Below are positions 53,166 through 64,000 of a DNA stretch of 64,000 bases, piece after piece. The position numbers were made by a program, and so were the translations under genes. The notes under the pieces are model-generated. The model saw nothing but the letters and a program-made list of their open reading frames with translations. It ran no database searches and was not told the DNA's origin. Source of the DNA: Bicyclus anynana (Eukaryota > Arthropoda > Insecta > Lepidoptera > Nymphalidae); contig NC_069107.1 of assembly GCF_947172395.1 (NCBI RefSeq), forward strand, positions 9,282,101-9,346,100, written 5' to 3'. Numbering within the stretch: position 1 is the stretch's first letter; each line of letters opens with the position of its first letter.

Positions 53166-53465
53166 GACCGACTAAACAATTAAATACAAAATAAATAAAT
53201 CGTCTAAAGTGTCTGTTTTTTATAATTTTCACAGAACAGAAAACGTTAAAGCTAATGCATGTGGTTATTTTAAACTAAGAGTTTTTCACTAAATCATATG
53301 CATTTAGTGAAGTACTGCGATAGGTTTAAAACAAATTTTTAAATATTTTTTTTCGAAGCCGGGTCCTCAGGTGTTAACTCTATGTTAAGTTGCCAGATAC
53401 CTCCATTTTCGGATAATAGCAAAATAAATCAATTATACCCTTTTCATAAACAATATCCACATAGC

Positions 53466-53620
53466 AAACTGTGAAGGAAAAATATTGTGAGGAAACCTGC
53501 ATACCAGAGAATTTTCTCAATTTTCTGCGTGTGTGAAGTCTGCCAATCCGCATTGGGTCAGCATGATGGATTCTGAGAGGATTCGAGCTCAGCAGTGAGC
53601 CGAATATAATGATAATGACG
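53466..53620 (+). mobile_element. SINE-B body and tail
   Basis: aactgtgaaggaaaaatatt to agccgaatataatgataatg, head lost. Confidence 0.8.
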
Positions 53621-54060
53621 ATTTAAAAAAAAAAATTATAAATATTTCTTTTTGAAACCTTTAGCTTCCTCAAGTTTTTACTCTGTTTAATTGCCAAGTA
53701 ACTTGGATTTCTTTTTTCGAAGTATAGCAAAACAATGATTCATCCAATAATTCCCTATTCACAAAGAACATCCACATCCACTCCTGCTTCTATTCATTAA
53801 CAAAATTAGCATTTGCTCTTAGCAATTCTAACGCAATGATAGTACAGGACCGATTACTTCCATGCGTTTTGCGGTGACCTCGTCTTCAATGCATGTGTTT
53901 TAACACATTGTTCAACATATACAATGGAAGATCTGAAATTATCTTTCAAATTATCTATACAAATAAATGGAACGATGTGCCTGCATGTTAATGTATAAAG
54001 ACATATAAAACGAGAACCTGTTGCAGCTAGATCTACTTCAATTTGGGATGTAACCAGTGT
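53621..54060. other. No feature recognised
   Basis: AT-rich; nothing seen. Confidence 0.4.
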
Positions 54061-54068
54061 AAACTTTT

Positions 54069-54243
54069 AAGCCCTATTTCACCACTGTCGTGTCGACTTT
54101 TAAAAAATTTTGAATTACATTATATTTCGTATTTTTTTCATGATTTATGAACAAATTTTTAAAACTATAACTCTAAAAATTAACGACTTTCCATACAAAC
54201 GTTCAACCCCCATTTCACCCCTTTCTCATTTTATTTTCGCAAT
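54069..54243 (-). repeat. Left arm of a ~175-bp inverted repeat
   Basis: Complement of 54558-54730: the blocks caccactg/cagtggtg, 'tatatttcgtattttttt' and 'gactttccatacaaacgtt' all recur inverted. Confidence 0.75.
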
Positions 54244-54424
54244 AAAAAGTATCCTATAATCTTCTCCATAATACGATCATACACCGTGCCAAGTTTCATT
54301 TGAATTCATTCAGTAGTTTCAGCGTGATGCCCGAATAACAAAAAAACACGAACAGACAAAAAATCGAAAAGAAATATTTTTAGCTTCAGTATCGATTATA
54401 TAATGCCCCTCAACAAAAAAAAAT

Positions 54425-54560
54425 CAAAATATCTTCAATGTACAGAATGTACAAATTGTACAGAATTCGTATTATAAGTATAAATTCTAGATGGCGCCGG
54501 CTTCCGTTATGCCACGGTAACGTTTGGTGTAACAAATAATATAAGTAAAATCTCAAGTTG
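54425..54560. repeat. Dispersed repeat shared with 20860-20981
   Basis: gaattctgtac-type palindromic core and gttatgccacggtaacgttt, inverse of the 20860 copy; occupies the loop between the two arms at 54069 and 54558. Confidence 0.6.
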
Positions 54561-54767
54561 CAAAAATGAAATAAGAAGGGGGTAAAATAGGGGTTGAAAG
54601 TTTGTATGGAAAGTCCTTAATTTTTGGAGTTACAGTTTTAAAATCTTGCTCATAAATCATAAAAAAATACGAAATATAATGGGATTCAACTTATTTTAAA
54701 ATCAAACTCTAAAGTGGTGAAATAGGGCTTGTAAGTTTACGCGGACGAAGTCGCGGGCATCCGCTAG
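54558..54767 (+). mobile_element. Right arm of the inverted repeat, with Helitron 3' end
   Basis: Ends gcggacgaagtcgcgggcat then ccgCTAG|T. The Helitron terminus identifies this repeat family as Helitron-related. Confidence 0.7.
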
Positions 54768-55590
54768 TATTAATATAAATTGGTGTAATGATATCCAAAA
54801 ATTCACTTAATCCACAAATAAACAAAACTGGTAAATAAACTCTCAGCGCAAATCCAAAATTTCGTTAAAATATTTGCTTTCAACTGAAAAGGCAAAACCT
54901 TTCCCGAATACAATAAAAAAGGGAAAAAAGGTTTCGAAATTTTATTCCCAGCGAGTACTTACTAAAGGTTCAGCATTTTTTATATTATTCAGTACTCTAG
55001 CTTTTCACGCAGAAATCGAACCTGGGAATCTTTCTTCTTCCTTAAAAGAAAAGGTTTTAAAGGAAAACAGTTACAATGATGCATGGGTTTCGCTTAGACT
55101 ATTTTGTCCTCTCCCCTTAGCAGAAGTAGTTGAGTTATTTTTGACTTTAGTTTATCAAAATAATATATATACGTCAGTAAAGAAAAGGAAAATACCTAAT
55201 ACTTATAGTTATCATAGTTTCAGAGCATATCCTTTTTTCTTAATAATACGTATAACAATAGTAATAAAATTATTCAGCCAAATACATAAAATAAAGAATT
55301 CGTCCGCGTAAGTAAGTTTTTCACAAATACCGCTTAAACCATATTTTCGGGATGAAAGTAGCCTATGTGCAGAGGCGTGAATGAGGTTGTCGATCAGGGT
55401 ATCCACTAGTAATAAAATTAAGCAAACTGGAAAAATAATATATTTTTAATAACAATTTAGAATACAACTCTTACGGTATGCAGTACTTTAATGCATGTAT
55501 GAAGTGCATGCCATTGCCTAGTTTACAATACGATTAAATAAAACCAAGACAATTAGCCACTTTTGTACACCTCAGTTTCGTCGCACTAGT
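54768..55590. other. No gene called; one longer frame
   Basis: The plus frame 54874-55311 (145 codons, TTG start) includes FFILFSTLAFHAEIEPGNLS and VVELFLTLVYQNN but no domain I recognise; it is AT-rich and probably chance. 55298-55385 contains a decayed inverted Helitron end (gaattcgtccgcgtaagt). Confidence 0.3.
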
Positions 55591-55735
55591 GAAAGAAAGA
55601 AAGAAAAATGCGTTTATTTCGAAATTATGCCACACATCACAATATCTCCAGTACACCATGACATCCAGGACAATACCCTGCGATGTGTGGCTTATCCCAT
55701 AGTGACATATCTAATAGTATAAAATCTTTGGTAAG
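55591..55735 (-). mobile_element. LINE 3' end, (TTTC)n tail
   Basis: (gaaa)n at 55591-55604, then aaatgcgtttatttcgaaat and gccacacatcac, inverted. No coding part preserved. Confidence 0.55.
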
Positions 55736-55822
55736 ACCATAGACCAAGAAACTTTCAACCTTCGTAAAATGAGGTTTGTCTGGCTACCACATTCCCTTAG
55801 TACATAAGAACTGAAGAATATT

Positions 55823-55970
55823 TAAAAAAAATTCAAAAACACAAACACTTTATTTGCCATATCTTTTATGACCAATATTACGACGTGGGTACGACAATAG
55901 ACCAACGGGGCGGGGATCGAACCAACACCCCTCGGTGATGAGTCCGCTCTTACCGTTGAGCTATTGAGGT
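55823..55970 (-). mobile_element. SINE-C, complete
   Basis: Second copy of 8591-8775, inverted: A-rich end, tatttgccatatcttttatg, ggatcgaaccaacacccctc (B box) and taccgttgagctattgagg (A box). Confidence 0.75.
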
Positions 55971-56172
55971 TCTAACTTGAACGGTACAAAATATCTGAAC
56001 GAATCACAAAACGGCAACGAAACGGTGAATGCATCCAACTTATTTAATACGTGACAACCACAGAGATGGACAAAAACTTATAGAAATCTAAATTATATTT
56101 TAGAAGAAGTTATCAATTGTTATTATTATTTTTAAGGTTCCGTATCAAGAATTGGAAAACGTATATTACCTA

Positions 56173-56722
56173 CCAGCGGACGCTTACGATTTCGTCCGCG
56201 TGGAGTTTAACTTTTCACAAATTCCTCGGGAACCATGGATTTTTCCGAGATAAAAAGTAGTCTATGTCTTAATCCATACTATAATATACCACAATACCAA
56301 ATTTCAGCTAATTCGGTTTAGTAGTCGAGGCGTGAAAGAGTAACAAACATTCATATCATCAAAATCAAAATATTTCGCAAATCTCGGGAAACCATGGATT
56401 TTTCCGGAAAAAAAAGTAGCCTATGTGTCAATCTATGCTATAAATCTCAATACCAAATTTCAGCTAATTCGGTTTAGTAGTCGAGGCGTGAAAGAGTAAC
56501 AAACATTCATATCACCAAAATCATCAGTTTTCGCAAATCTCGGGAAACCATGGATTTTTTTCGGGATAAAAAGTAAATGTGTTAATCCAGAGTAAAATCT
56601 ATTTCCATTACAAATTTCAGCCAAATCGCTTCAGTAGTAGCGGCGTTACAGAGTAAGAAACATTCAAACAAACATATATCCAAACATCCATACAAACTTT
56701 CGCGTTTATAATATTAGTAGGA
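56173..56722 (-). mobile_element. Helitron with internal triplication, 550 bp
   Basis: Sense 3' end is the hairpin gcggacg/cgtccgc followed by CTGG, allowed by the CTRR rule; 5' end is TCCTACTAATATTATAAACG. Between them a ~158-base unit ('gaaaccatggatttttcc', 'ttcagctaattcggtttag') is repeated three times (from about 56211, 56371, 56528). Confidence 0.85.
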
Positions 56723-57189
56723 TTAATGGCTTTTGACAAATCGAATTCAAATGTTAAGTTGAGACCTGTATAACAGAGGCTTTGAAGCAGTAAGCCATTA
56801 AAAAGCCTAATAAGCCTAATAAGCCATTAAAAAAAGCCTGATACTCATAACAACGTTACCTTAATAGGAAACTACGTCGAAAGAAAATCAATACTTAAAA
56901 AAGTTTTCCAAAGAAGAAAAACTGCTTGCATTATTTCCCAAAGTGTTGAAGTTACCGTGAAGGTATAACGACTAAGAAATTCAAGAAATCCAACATAAAT
57001 AACGCTATATCCTGTACATTAGTGATCGAAGTTTTGTTCTTAATTGCCAAAGTTTGTTATGAATTGTTTTAGAATCAACATTCTCAAAGTTTAAACGTAT
57101 AATTTGTGGAAGGAATATTTGATATCACTAAAGTACGCGAGATTTACAATCGACTTATCCAATAATTAAGAAATTAAAGTTAAAGGGCA
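56723..57189. other. No feature recognised
   Basis: A small direct repeat aaaaagcctaataagcc near 56800 only. Confidence 0.4.
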
Positions 57190-57502
57190 AAAATATTTAT
57201 TTTTAACGGCATAACGGCTGGACCGATTTGGTTGAAAATTGGTAGAGAGGTGGCTTAGAACCAGGAGACGGACATTGGATATTTAGAGTAAGGTAGGGGT
57301 AGTGTAGAGGAAGATTGGGTAGGGTTAAGGTAGAGGTACAGTAGAGCAGGGGTAGGGTAGATGTAGGATAGGGGTAGGGTAGGTGTAGGGTACAAGTCGG
57401 GTAGTGGTAGGGTTCAACCCTATAGGTTGAAGTATGGTAGGTTAGGGGTAGGATAAGGTAGGTGTAGAGTTACACGCAGACGAAGTCGCGGGCATCCGCT
57501 AG
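57190..57502 (+). mobile_element. Helitron with long G-rich array
   Basis: 'acggctggaccgatttggtt' interior, a ggtagggta/gggtaggggta array over 57288-57470, then cagacgaagtcgcgggcatc and cgCTAG|T. The 5' TC is unclear. Confidence 0.7.
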
Positions 57503-58345
57503 TACCTATATAAAAATATTAGTTATTTTTCCTCCATTATTTAGAAGGTACATGAAAATTATTCTAACACTCTGCTTGTTTATTCCATGTAAAAAAATGT
57601 ACACTTCAAAAAAAGATGGTGTACCTATAGTATATTTCAAGTAAGTTACACAAAATCTTAATAAATAGACCAATCCTTCCCCATGATTCACTCTATCTAT
57701 CTATCTATGGGTGGAAACCTCATGAAAATCGGTCCAGTAATTTTCGAGTTTATAGCGAACAGAATTATAGACAGACAAACAGCGGAGGACTTTATTTTAA
57801 GTTGTATAGACTTTCATGATAAAATTATGGTATTAATAATTTAATTACATATTATGTACGTAAATAATATGTCGTTTTTATATTTTTTCAATTTATTATT
57901 GTGGTTTTATGATATGACAGTGTATAAATTACTATAATTCTTAGTATAAAAAATCATTATAAAATGAACTTACCAGAATATATGTTGCAACAGCAAAATC
58001 CTTATAGTAATTTTCCAGCATTTTCCATTGTGTACTTGTATTTATGCGTAATAAACGCATAATATTATGTCGTAACTATGAAGTAACTTTATTATTAAAA
58101 ATTATTACTTTAGCAACAACGTCTAACGTCTTCCTTTTTGATAAAATTCGTCATAATTTTGTAATTTTAATTTTTGCTAAAATATTTTTATCCAGGTGGT
58201 GTTGGTTCGGCGGGTTTTTCGCGGAGAGCAGGGATTTAATTAAATTGAGCAATTGTTTAAATTAAAAGTTAAGAGTATAATAGTAAAGCAATTTTGTAGA
58301 AGGAATAGGGTTTCTGTGATCATTGCTTTCGGAGCTACAGCATGT
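57503..58345. other. No gene; (CTAT)n and a Helitron-like scrap
   Basis: tctatctatctatctat at 57693-57709, followed by 'cctcatgaaaatcggtccag' and 'agacagacaaacagcgg' typical of Helitron interiors. The remainder is AT-rich. Confidence 0.4.
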
Positions 58346-58630
58346 AATGATAAATAATAAATAAATAAATATACTTAAACAATACACATCACTATCTAGC
58401 CCCAAAGTAAGCATACAGAGTAGCTTGTGTTATGGGTGCTAAGATAGTCGATGTTATAATATTAATATACAATTATATACTACATATAAATACTTATATA
58501 ATGTATAAATACACACAGACACTGGAAAACACCCATGCTCATCAAACAAATATTTTCCAGTTGTGGGAATCGAACCAACGGCCGTGGATGCAGAAAGCAG
58601 GGTCACTACCCACTGCGCCACGCGGCCGTC
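58346..58630 (-). mobile_element. SINE-D, complete
   Basis: Plus strand runs (aaat)n tail, body, gaatcgaaccaacggcc (B box) and cccactgcgccacgcggcc (A box). The only copy here with its tRNA-like head. Confidence 0.8.
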
Positions 58631-58639
58631 AAATGTAAA

Positions 58640-59274
58640 GGGTCAATTTTGTCGCTCACATCAGAAAATCGGGTCAAAAAGTCATGACCCACATATGTCG
58701 TCAACATGTAAGCACGTAATGACCCAAATAAAGCCATTGTGTACAATTATACGTCTTTTAAAGAAATTAGGAAGGGATACACTTTTTTTTTATTCTCGAT
58801 ATATATAACTCTTGACTACAAACTCAGCTGATGGTAAGTGATGATGAAATTTAAGATGGAAGCGGGCTAAATTTTTAGTAGGAGGATGAAAATCCACACC
58901 CCTTTCAGTATCTACACGACATCGTACCGGAATGCTAAATCACTTGGCGGTACGGCTATGTCGGTAGGGTGGTAACTAGCCACGGTTGAAGCCTCCCAAC
59001 AGCCAGACCTGGACCAATTAGCAAAACCTCAATCAGGCCAGCTGGGGATCGAACCCAGGACCTCCGACTTGTAAATCCACCGCGCATACCACTACCCACG
59101 AAGGCCGTCAAAATCCTCTCTTCAATATGATCTGGCCCTGTATTGAGTCATTCAAAATATCTGATAATGAGGACTTTTCCCCACTCTCAAAGGATAAAAC
59201 TTCAAAATCAGGTCAACAAATAATGACCCATTTCTGTCGTCCCCCATACAAGCACGTAATGACCTCATATAAAA
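58640..59274. repeat. Duplicated GGTCA/TGACC block split by SINE-A
   Basis: 58662-58730 and 59203-59274 are diverged copies sharing aagcacgtaatgacc and the pair GGTCA-8-TGACCC at the same spacing (58671-58690; 59210-59229). SINE-A lies between them. Confidence 0.6.
58783..59109 (-). mobile_element. SINE-A, complete, A box damaged
   Basis: Inverted tail, body, B box (ggatcgaacccaggacc); the head reads accactacccacgaaggccg, so the A box has lost bases. Confidence 0.88.
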
Positions 59275-59572
59275 CAAGAGCGCCATTTAATACAGCCTTT
59301 ACGTACAAGTATATTGAACTGAGAGCCTGCAATAGTCACATATACCTCATTCTATAAAGGCTTAAAATTTATCAGCCTTTGGCCCCTTTGCTAATAGATC
59401 TGTACGATAGTCAACCGTTCAAATATACCGCGTATTTTTTTTTTTAATTTCCATCAGCATAATATGAAAAATCATGTCCCAATGCCAATCAATTAGATTC
59501 GCGACAGCCCTTCGAAAAATATTGTTAATTTAATTTCATGAGAATTTTAAGGACGCTAAGGTCTTTTGTATC
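59275..59572. other. No feature recognised
   Basis: AT-rich; nothing seen. Confidence 0.4.
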
Positions 59573-59583
59573 CTGTTTCCTTC

Positions 59584-59895
59584 GTCGTTCTTAACCCATA
59601 TTCGGCTCACTGCTGAGTTCGAGTCTCTTCTCAGAATGAGAGGGGTTAGGCCAATAGTCCACCACGCTGGCCCAATGCGGATTGGCAGACTTCACACACG
59701 CAGAGAATTACGAAAATTCTCTTGTATGCCGGTTTCCTCACGATGTTTTCCTTTACTGTTTGAGACACGTGATATTCAATCTCTTAAAATGCACACAACT
59801 GAAAAGTTGGAGGTGCATGCCCCGGACCGGATTCGAACCCACACCCTCCGGAATCGAAGGCAGAGGTCATATCCACTGGGCTATCACGGCTCTTT
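59584..59895 (-). mobile_element. SINE-B, complete, 11-bp target duplication
   Basis: Inverted, from ttaacccatattcggctcac to gggctatcacggctc. Duplication ctgtttccttc at 59573-59583 and 59896-59906. Well preserved, so recent. Confidence 0.93.
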
Positions 59896-60089
59896 CTGTT
59901 TCCTTCATAATGTCTCTATTTTGGTGTACAAACAATGTATAAATAAATAAGGGTCTCTAGCGAAGGATTGTCACGAAGCTAAGGGTCTGATGATTAGAGA
60001 CATGATTCCTCACGATATATCATGTAGGAAATTTATAATACGTGTTATACTTGGACAACTGAAGATTTTGACCCTTTTAACTTTCTTCA

Positions 60090-60164
60090 TTCACGGTCGT
60101 GGGTTCGATTCCCAAAACTGGCAAATATTTGTGTGATAAGCATGGGTATTTTCCAGGTTCTGTG
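60090..60164 (+). mobile_element. SINE-D B-box fragment
   Basis: gtgggttcgattcccaaaac and gataagcatgggtattttcc as in 58346-58630, opposite strand. Confidence 0.65.
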
Positions 60165-60215
60165 TCGACTAACACTGCGCTTTCTAGGGGTCGCCATTTT
60201 AGCACCTTGGGACAG
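60165..60215 (-). mobile_element. LINE scrap (GAT-tailed family)
   Basis: tcgactaacactgcgctttc and agcaccttgggac, the KVLxWRPRTGKRSVG region inverted. Confidence 0.6.
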
Positions 60216-60275
60216 TTAAAGTCTACCTTGAGTAAATACAGTAGCCATTTATAAAATAACAAATGCTTCCTACTT

Positions 60276-60601
60276 TCTACTAATATTATAAACGCGAAAG
60301 TTTGTTTGGATGTTTATTACTCTACAACGCCGCTACTACTGAAGCGATTTTGGTGAAATTTTGTATAGAAATAGATTTTACTCTAGATTAACACATAGGC
60401 TACTTTTTATCCCAAAAAAAAACCATGGATTCTCGAGATGTTTGTTACTCTTTCATGCCTCGGTTACAGAACCGAATCACCCGAAATTTGAAGTAGAGAT
60501 AGCTTATAGTCTGGATTAACACATACTTTTCATCCTGAAAAAATCCATGGGATTTGTAAAAAACTGAATTCCACGAAGACGAAGTCGCGGGCGTCCGCTA
60601 G
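60276..60601 (+). mobile_element. Helitron with internal duplication, 326 bp
   Basis: TCTACTAATATTATAAACGC start; 'ctggattaacacata'-type unit present twice; 3' end gaagacgaagtcgcgggcgt then ccgCTAG|T. The left hairpin arm has mutated (gaagacg). Confidence 0.82.
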
Positions 60602-61011
60602 TAACTTTATAAATGGTTACTGTAATTACTTAAGGTAACTTTCAGCCTTTATCTAATGCGGTATATCTAGCTGTCGCAAGCCCTCGTTCAATATATATTA
60701 CAGCTATTTAAGATACTGCAATAAAAGTTCCTGAACGTAGAATGGCTTCTCATAAAGAGGGCAATAAGAAAATAATTACTTCCTCCCAAATTTAGGATTT
60801 TCATTTATCAAGGATTAAAGCGATCCCATCCTGAATCTTGATGCCGGATTTTAACGAGTTCACGAAATTGTTAATTGTTAAAAGTGGATTAGTTTTAACA
60901 AATTTTTAAGAGTGGATTAGTTTTAACAATTAACAAATTTAACATTTTCTATCTAGACTTTCTGTTGCATTTGATAAAGGATTTACAGTATCTGTTTCAT
61001 TATATGAATAA
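60602..61011. other. No feature recognised
   Basis: AT-rich; a short direct repeat agtggattagttttaaca near 60883 and 60912. Confidence 0.4.
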
Positions 61012-61162
61012 CTAGCCGACGCCATGCGGTTTCACTCGCGTATGACAATCACAAATAACGTGACTTACTATTGACAAAAGAATTTTCAAAATCGGTTTAG
61101 TAAATCCAGAGATTAATCCCTACAACCTTACAAACTTGGCCTCTTTATATAACTAGTATAGA
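61012..61162 (-). mobile_element. Short non-autonomous Helitron
   Basis: Plus strand CTAG-CCGACGCCATGCGG to tataactagtatagA|t; 3' and 5' termini both fit. Confidence 0.75.
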
Positions 61163-61839
61163 TTAGTGATGAATAGTCCAATATATGGTTAATCCTCCCT
61201 TCGTAAATGGGGTGAATTTGGGTTTTAAACCCACCACGCTGCCCAAACTTAAGATAGACTTAGGATAATAATCGTTGGATCTTTAACAAATTGGACTAAT
61301 TGGTGTAGACTTCAAAGTAACATCACCAGCTTCTAAAATACAATAATGAATAATACGAATACTCAGAATTTCTTGAAGGATGATAAGCAAAATTTTTTTT
61401 ATAGCCCAACTCTGGATTTGAACCTGGGACCTCTTGATCGAATGCCACAGGCTACAGGTTTTGTTAGTAGAAAAGATCATTGCATTACTTCTCTAATCTA
61501 TTTTATTAAATTTTCTAATTATTTTAATTAAACCCTAACTGCCCTAACCTAACTTAGGTAGTTCTTAGCATTCAATAATCTAAATCTATTACACTTGTGT
61601 GAAAGTGGATGGTGCATCCAAAATATCGTTAATAGTTTGCAAACTGTTGGAAAAGCAAATATTTTGCATGAGTTTAGGGAATTCCAATTCTTTCATTTCT
61701 TAAATTATAATATTAAAAGTGTGTATAAGTGAAATTAGTTAAATTATGACCATTTAATGATGAAATTGATGACCAAAATGTACTCGTAATGGTTCGCAGT
61801 GACCAACTACTATACCACCGATCACTAATAATCATTTTC
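61163..61839. other. No gene; B-box-like motif near 61420
   Basis: ggatttgaacctgggacc at 61418 is the inverse of a tRNA B box, with no convincing A box. Possible SINE scrap. Confidence 0.3.
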
Positions 61840-62049
61840 ATCATCATTATCAACCCATATTCGGCTCACTGCTGAGCTCGAGTCTCCTCTCAGAATGAGA
61901 AGGGTTAGGCCAATAGTCCACCACGCTGGCCCAATGCGGATTGCCAGACTTCACATACGCAGAGAATGAAGAAAATTCTCAGGTATGCAGGTTTCCTCAC
62001 GATGTTTTCCTTCACCGTTTAAGACACGTCATATTTAATTTCCTAAATT
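61840..62049 (-). mobile_element. SINE-B, head missing, (GAT)n tail
   Basis: catcatcattatcaacccat tail and body to 'aagacacgtcatatttaatt', inverted. Confidence 0.87.
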
Positions 62050-62449
62050 TTTCAGAAGCACTAAACATACGAGTAGATTTACGTGTCTACTTGTAAAAGT
62101 AAATTCGAATATAACTGTCATCTTTCCTTTTTGAGATTTTCGTAGAAAACACGTAGAGTTATGTCTGATGTAATAATAGATTTACTACCAATATTTTGAG
62201 TATTGATGTTTGTTTTATAGAATTATTTGAATAGGTATTACTGTTATGAAACTTTGAGTTAAGGAGTAACGTCGCTTAAAAAGGCCTAAAAGACATTCCG
62301 TAGTAACCTTTTGAACCGACAGTAAAGTAACTTATCAACTAACCAGAATTCTCGAAGGAATTTAAATGAATAAAATCGAAGTCAAATTCGAAAAACTCAT
62401 CTCTTTTATCGAAAGTTAATAGAGGAGATGACGTCACAAAACATAAGAG

Positions 62450-63000
62450 GAAATTATCATGTCGATGTCGATGGAAATTACCGAAGAGTTGAGCTGGAAG
62501 GGAAATTGTACGCGCAGGAAGACCTCGGAACGTGGAAGCAATTTATTTGAACCCCATTAACACTGGCAAACGATGTTAGTTAACCTAAAACACGGTGCCC
62601 ACGCCGTAATTCAAATTCTAGGCTACAGTCTAATTAACAGGCGTAGGCGAGTTGACTCACACGAAGTAACGAAACAAATTATCGCGTATTAGCGTGACCG
62701 GGCGCTGACCGCTCCGCACTCGGCGGCGCCACGTGCGAAACTGAGGGTCCTGCTAGAATGTCACTGCTTATATAGGATGTGGCATGGGGTGCGCGCGCAT
62801 AGACAATAAACCTAAATGCTAGCGCGCCCCATAAACTGTCCTCATTAGCGAAAGGGCGCGCCAGGGTTTGTGTACACGCCTTTATTGCAGGTATGACGTC
62901 CGACCCCCTCGTTTGCTTGATCATCTGTTTATTTTACTTTAAAGGTCGTTCCTTGTCTTTATCGGCTGTTTGGCGACTTTCAACCCCCTCCCCATTGTCC
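62450..63000. other. GC-rich, CpG-containing block free of repeats
   Basis: Contrasts with the AT-rich repeats around it: gcgcgc, ggcgcgcc, an E-box cacgtg at 62730 and tgactca-like and tgacgtc sites. Open frames are short. Most likely a host regulatory region. Confidence 0.45.
62740..62774 (-). promoter_or_regulatory. Candidate RNA polymerase II core promoter (TATA + Inr)
   Basis: On the minus strand TATATAA (62774-62768) lies 32 bases before the A of TCAGT (62744-62740), the arthropod initiator. Spacing is canonical, with +1 at 62742. A GTGAGT splice-donor match at 62660-62655 would end a non-coding first exon of about 80 bases. Inference from motifs only. Confidence 0.45.
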
Positions 63001-64000
63001 TCTATAGACCCCCCACATGATTTACGACCGATGAAATTGACCGCGTCCCAAAACCATTACATCTGATCCAAATTAGACAATTCCTTGAAAAGTACGCAGA
63101 GTCATATATTAATTATTATTACACTTTATGTTGCAACAGGGTTTTTTTATCAAAACCACAAACGCTTTCAATTTACCTTACTTTTTAAATAAAAAATTGC
63201 ATGAAATCATCTCTATTTTTGCTTTAGAGGTAGAAAGAAATGTCAGTGTCTGATTAGAATTTATTAACCCTTAAACTGCTTTAGTAAATATTTTAGGGTA
63301 TTCTGATAAAGCGGGGGTCTTAAGGCTATACGGCATGCATTGGAACTACGTAGCCCCAAGATACCAGTTAAGAGCTACATAATAATATATGGATTCCAAA
63401 CGAAAAGCTTAGAAAAACACAGCTATAATTTATCATATGAAAAATAAGATTCTTCAAGAATTACTATATTAAGAGCAATTTTGGTACATGTCTATTAAAA
63501 TATAAACAGTGTATCAAAATTACGGTTATAGGACTTCCAATTGTGATGCCTACAATCATTAATGGCAATGGCTTATAGAGAAAAAGGAAGCCAGAAAGGA
63601 GTCCATAGAGAAATACCAAAGCACATAAAATTTCCCTTAGTTCCTTAAGGCACCACTGATTGACTCTTTTTACCTAATGGCACTGTCGCAATTTGTACAG
63701 TCCTAATACCCTACAGTCCTGCAACACCTAACAATTTTTCACTCCAATCGTATCAAGGGCTTCCATTTCGGGGCACATAAAACAGCTTACGAATCCTGCG
63801 ATTACACACTATCTATGAGCAAGAAATCTATGAGTAGTTTAATAATTTTATTTAATTTTGTGCTAATCCAAAAAAATTTAACCCTAAAATGAATCATGGA
63901 CTAAAATGTGAAAGCGTAAAAAAGGTATTTTACCAAAACACCAGGATGATTGGTCATTTGAAAAAAAAAAAAGATAATCTCTTAATATGTATGTAAAGCG
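63001..64000. other. No feature recognised
   Basis: AT-rich; no repeat family, RNA gene or credible frame to the window end. Confidence 0.4.

Noticed and set aside
54874..55311. 145-codon plus-strand frame
   Set aside because: TTG start, very AT-rich, no domain; length is plausible by chance in this composition.
1..64000. CRISPR arrays, rRNA or bacterial operons
   Set aside because: No spaced direct repeats, no rRNA-like blocks and no gene clusters; the sequence is eukaryotic repeat DNA.

Overview
The window reads as repeat-dense, AT-rich nuclear DNA of a lepidopteran insect, most likely a butterfly or moth intron or intergenic block. The evidence is the repeat content: tRNA-derived SINEs of at least four families, LINE 3' ends with trinucleotide tails, non-autonomous Helitrons with a 5' TC and a 3' hairpin followed by CTAG, hAT-like and mariner-like MITEs, and no bacterial-style gene packing. 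There are no rRNA or tRNA genes and no CRISPR. Nearly all short open frames are chance frames inside repeats. Family labels (SINE-A, SINE-B and so on) are mine; no database was consulted.

The only convincing protein-coding unit is a nearly full-length non-LTR retrotransposon on the minus strand (about 11767-15903). It has an intact ORF1 (coiled coil plus RRM-like RNA-binding protein) and an intact ORF2 (AP-type endonuclease plus reverse transcriptase). The two ORFs are in the same frame, separated by a single TAA in a leaky-stop context (CAA-TAA-CAA-TTA). ORF2 has no methionine codon before residue 171, inside the endonuclease, so readthrough is the simplest way to make it. A 17-base segment starting just after that stop is complementary (16 of 17) to a segment overlapping the ORF2 stop, which brackets ORF2 with an inverted repeat.

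Layout: 1-11.6 kb is a mosaic of SINE, LINE and Helitron fragments; 11.7-15.9 kb is the intact LINE; 16-19.2 kb is AT-rich with a possible old hAT; near 19.3 kb is a CpG-rich candidate first exon; 20-23.5 kb holds LINE and Helitron insertions with clean target duplications; 23.5-25 kb is a dimeric satellite interrupted by a hAT MITE; 25-28 kb holds a mariner-like element, a 17-bp minisatellite and a twin-primed LINE; 28.4-30.9 kb is a large foldback palindrome made of about 150-bp repeats; 32-62 kb is again dense in nested SINE/LINE/Helitron insertions; 62.5-63 kb is a GC-rich, apparently single-copy patch with a textbook TATA plus initiator pair on the minus strand.

How the parts work together: the autonomous LINE families supply the machinery for 5'-truncated LINE copies and probably for the SINEs. 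SINE-B shares its last bases and 11-12 bp target duplications with the LINE family ending in (GAT)n. Helitrons, hATs and MITEs here are all non-autonomous. The host gene signal is limited to one candidate coding first exon and one candidate promoter, both inferences.
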